Origin: Porphyrobacter sp.
Lineage (GTDB): Bacteria > Pseudomonadota > Alphaproteobacteria > Sphingomonadales > Sphingomonadaceae
Direction: 5' to 3'
Length of the DNA: 14,373 nt
Assembly: GCA_018991295.1 (NCBI GenBank)
Contig: JAGKSZ010000154.1
Coordinates: forward strand, 1 to 14,373
The position numbers and the translations under genes are program-made. The notes under the pieces were generated by a model. The model saw only the letters and a list, made by a program, of their open reading frames with translations. It was not told the DNA's origin and did not search any database. How positions within the stretch are numbered: the stretch's first letter is position 1; every line of letters starts with the position of its first letter. Positions 13,137-14,373 of this stretch are shown one piece after another.

Positions 13137-14078
13137 ATGAGCCGCATCGCCAGCCTGCCGCTGTTCCATCAAATCGCGGGACAACAGGTACTTGTGCTGG
13201 GCGATGGCGCGGCGGCTGAACCCAAGCGGCGGCTGGTCGAGCGCGCCGGGGGCCGGATCGTTGACGACTTTGCCCGCGCGGTGGATGAAGGCGTGCGACT
13301 GGCCTTCATCGCCTTCGAGGACCCCAAGGCCTGTGAGGTTGCGGCGATCAATGCGCGCTGTGCGGGGATGCTCGTCAATGTTGTTGACCGGCCGGAATTG
13401 TGCGATTTTACAACGCCTTCGATCCTTGACCGGGACCCGCTTCTGATCGCGGTGGGGACCGGCGGGGCCTCTGCCGGATTGGCCCAGCATGTGCGGCTGC
13501 GGCCGGAGCGGGGGCTGCCCGACACGCTGGGACTGCTTGCCCGCGGCCTTGAGGCAGCGCGGCCGGTGCTGCGTGATCGGTTTAGTCAAGGGCCTGAACG
13601 GCGCCGGGCGGTGGATGCGGCGCTGCGCGAGGGCGGGCCGCTTGACCCCCTTGATCCTGCGTCTTTCCAAAGGGTTGTGGCATGGGCTGCAGGCACGGAT
13701 GCCCCGCCTTCAGCACCGAGGAGCATCGCCATCACCCTTGTCAGCGCCGATCCCGAGGACCTTACCTTGCGGCAGGCACGGCTGCTGGGTGAGGCTGATT
13801 TGCTGCTGCTGGATGGCGATGTGCCGCCTGCCATTCTGGCCCGCGCCCGGGCCGATGCGGCGCGGCGGATGTTTCACGTGAAACCGGGCGATGGTGCGGG
13901 GTCTGATGGGGGTCTGGCAGGGGTCAGAGGCCGGTCTGCGGCGGGCGAGGGGGGGTCTGGGGCTGACCAGCGGCAAGGCGGCGAATACCCTGCCGAACAC
14001 TCTGCCGAACCGGCTGACGAGCCCGCCCCCGGCCTCACCCTGATCCTGCACTGGCGGCCAGAAGGAAGCGTTACGTAA
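13137..14078 (+). CDS. Precorrin-2 dehydrogenase/sirohydrochlorin ferrochelatase (CysG N-terminal type) with vestigial SUMT domain
   Basis: 313 residues. The first 190 resemble the CysG-B/Met8 module that oxidises precorrin-2 and inserts iron to make siroheme. SLPLFHQIAGQQVLVLGDGAAAEPK (residues 6-30) is the NAD-binding start with GxGxxA. VNVVDRPELCDFTTP (80-94) carries the conserved catalytic Asp84, and VGTGGASAGLA (106-116) the conserved Gly-Ser segment. Residues 196-243 resemble only the first ~50 residues of the uroporphyrinogen-III methyltransferase domain (ITLVSADPEDLTLRQARLLGEADLLLLD), but the SAM-binding GAGPGD is replaced by VSADPED and the other ~200 residues are missing. The tail 250-300 is Gly/Glu/Ala-rich low complexity. 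Methyltransferase activity is therefore not expected. ATG 13137 has GAGGGG 4 nt upstream and follows the lysA stop by 7 bp. It contains a parS-like site. Confidence 0.82.
   Translation: MSRIASLPLFHQIAGQQVLVLGDGAAAEPKRRLVERAGGRIVDDFARAVDEGVRLAFIAFEDPKACEVAAINARCAGMLVNVVDRPELCDFTTPSILDRDPLLIAVGTGGASAGLAQHVRLRPERGLPDTLGLLARGLEAARPVLRDRFSQGPERRRAVDAALREGGPLDPLDPASFQRVVAWAAGTDAPPSAPRSIAITLVSADPEDLTLRQARLLGEADLLLLDGDVPPAILARARADAARRMFHVKPGDGAGSDGGLAGVRGRSAAGEGGSGADQRQGGEYPAEHSAEPADEPAPGLTLILHWRPEGSVT
13870..13885. other. parS-like ParB-binding centromere site
   Basis: TGTTTCACGTGAAACC contains the perfect 14-bp palindrome GTTTCACGTGAAAC (13871-13884). It matches the widely conserved chromosomal parS sequence TGTTTCACGTGAAACA at 15 of 16 positions. 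In this frame it encodes Met-Phe-His-Val-Lys-Pro, the kind of peptide seen where alphaproteobacterial parS sites fall inside genes. It lies in the degenerate C-terminal part of the siroheme-synthase gene. No parA or parB is in the window; ParB would act from elsewhere. A 14-bp exact palindrome of this identity is very unlikely by chance in a GC-rich 14-kb window. Confidence 0.85.
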
Positions 14079-14198
14079 GACGCTGGTAGCGGGCACCCTC
14101 CCGCAAATGGGCATAGCCCCCTTCCCCGGCCCTTCCCCACGGCAAGGCATAGGCGGGGCATCGGCGCCCGCCCGGTGGATTGCCGCTTGAGCCCCCCG

Positions 14199-14373
14199 TC
14201 AGGCGGCTTGCAGCACCGGGGTGCGCAGGCTGGCGAAATAGCCCGCCATCGCCGCCATCGCCTTGTCACTCAGCGCAATAAAGGCGCGGCGGCGGTCAGC
14301 CGGATCGGGCACGCGCACAAAGATCCCGCTTTCGACCATCTGGGTCAGCCAGCGCAGCGCGGTGGTGGCGGGC
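14199..14373 (-). CDS. MarR-type winged-helix regulator, C-terminal fragment (gene continues beyond window)
   Basis: The frame is open from the right edge to a TGA at 14199-14201, giving the last 58 residues. PATTALRWLTQMVESGIFVRV is the end of the recognition helix and following helix. PDPADRRRAFIALSDKAMAAMAGYFASLR is the typical MarR wing (DP-DRR) plus C-terminal dimer helix. The start, ligand and target lie outside the window. It is convergent with the siroheme-synthase gene across a 120-bp spacer (14079-14198) in which I see no clear feature. Confidence 0.8.
   Translation of the reverse strand, partial: PATTALRWLTQMVESGIFVRVPDPADRRRAFIALSDKAMAAMAGYFASLRTPVLQAA

Noticed and set aside
14079..14198. 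Possible feature in the 120-bp gap between convergent genes at the right end
   Set aside because: GC-rich sequence without a clear stem-loop, promoter or small gene.
1..14373. CRISPR arrays, insertion sequences, DnaA-box clusters
   Set aside because: No regularly spaced direct repeats, no transposase and no TTATCCACA-like clusters were seen. The parS-like site alone does not make this an origin.

Overview
The window is GC-rich chromosomal DNA of a free-living alphaproteobacterium, most likely Sphingomonadales and probably near Erythrobacteraceae. This is an inference from protein character, the tlpA | argH-lptM-lysA arrangement and sphingomonad-like intergenic palindromes. There is no integrase, transposase, phage gene or CRISPR array; it reads as ordinary core chromosome with several unusual individual genes.

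Layout. 1-1038: 3' part of a zinc-independent MDR-family oxidoreductase (+). 1039-1348: gene-free, filled with short hairpins including an inverted REP-like pair. 1349-1963: secreted protein of unknown function (+). 1997-3602 (-): a GNAT acetyltransferase followed 10 bp later by an asparaginase. 3696-3771: tRNA-Val(TAC) with its own promoter (+). 3892-6643 (+): a probable inorganic-carbon operon: promoter/operator, ArsR-type regulator, beta-carbonic anhydrase broken by a 1-base frameshift, and a SulP anion transporter with a STAS domain. 6659-7801 (-): a catalytically stripped homologue of isocitrate/isopropylmalate dehydrogenases, divergent from 7983-8735 (+), an SDR protein whose Tyr/Lys catalytic pair is replaced by Ser/Arg. 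8782-9627 (+): phosphatidylserine decarboxylase. 9643-10209 (-): TlpA-like thioredoxin lipoprotein whose start codon interlocks with that of argH. 10208-14078 (+): argH, a small LptM-like lipoprotein gene, lysA and a siroheme-synthase gene, all tightly packed. 14199-14373 (-): C-terminus of a MarR-type regulator running off the window.

The most notable items are: (1) a near-perfect parS centromere site, GTTTCACGTGAAAC, at 13870-13885, inside the decayed SUMT-like tail of the siroheme-synthase gene, which suggests the window lies in the origin-proximal ParB-loading region; (2) the arsR-can-sulP cassette with a candidate operator, a likely AUU start for the regulator and a disrupted carbonic anhydrase; (3) a divergent pair of enzyme-fold proteins that have both lost the standard catalytic residues of their families; (4) a divergent tlpA/argH pair whose two start codons share one CATG.
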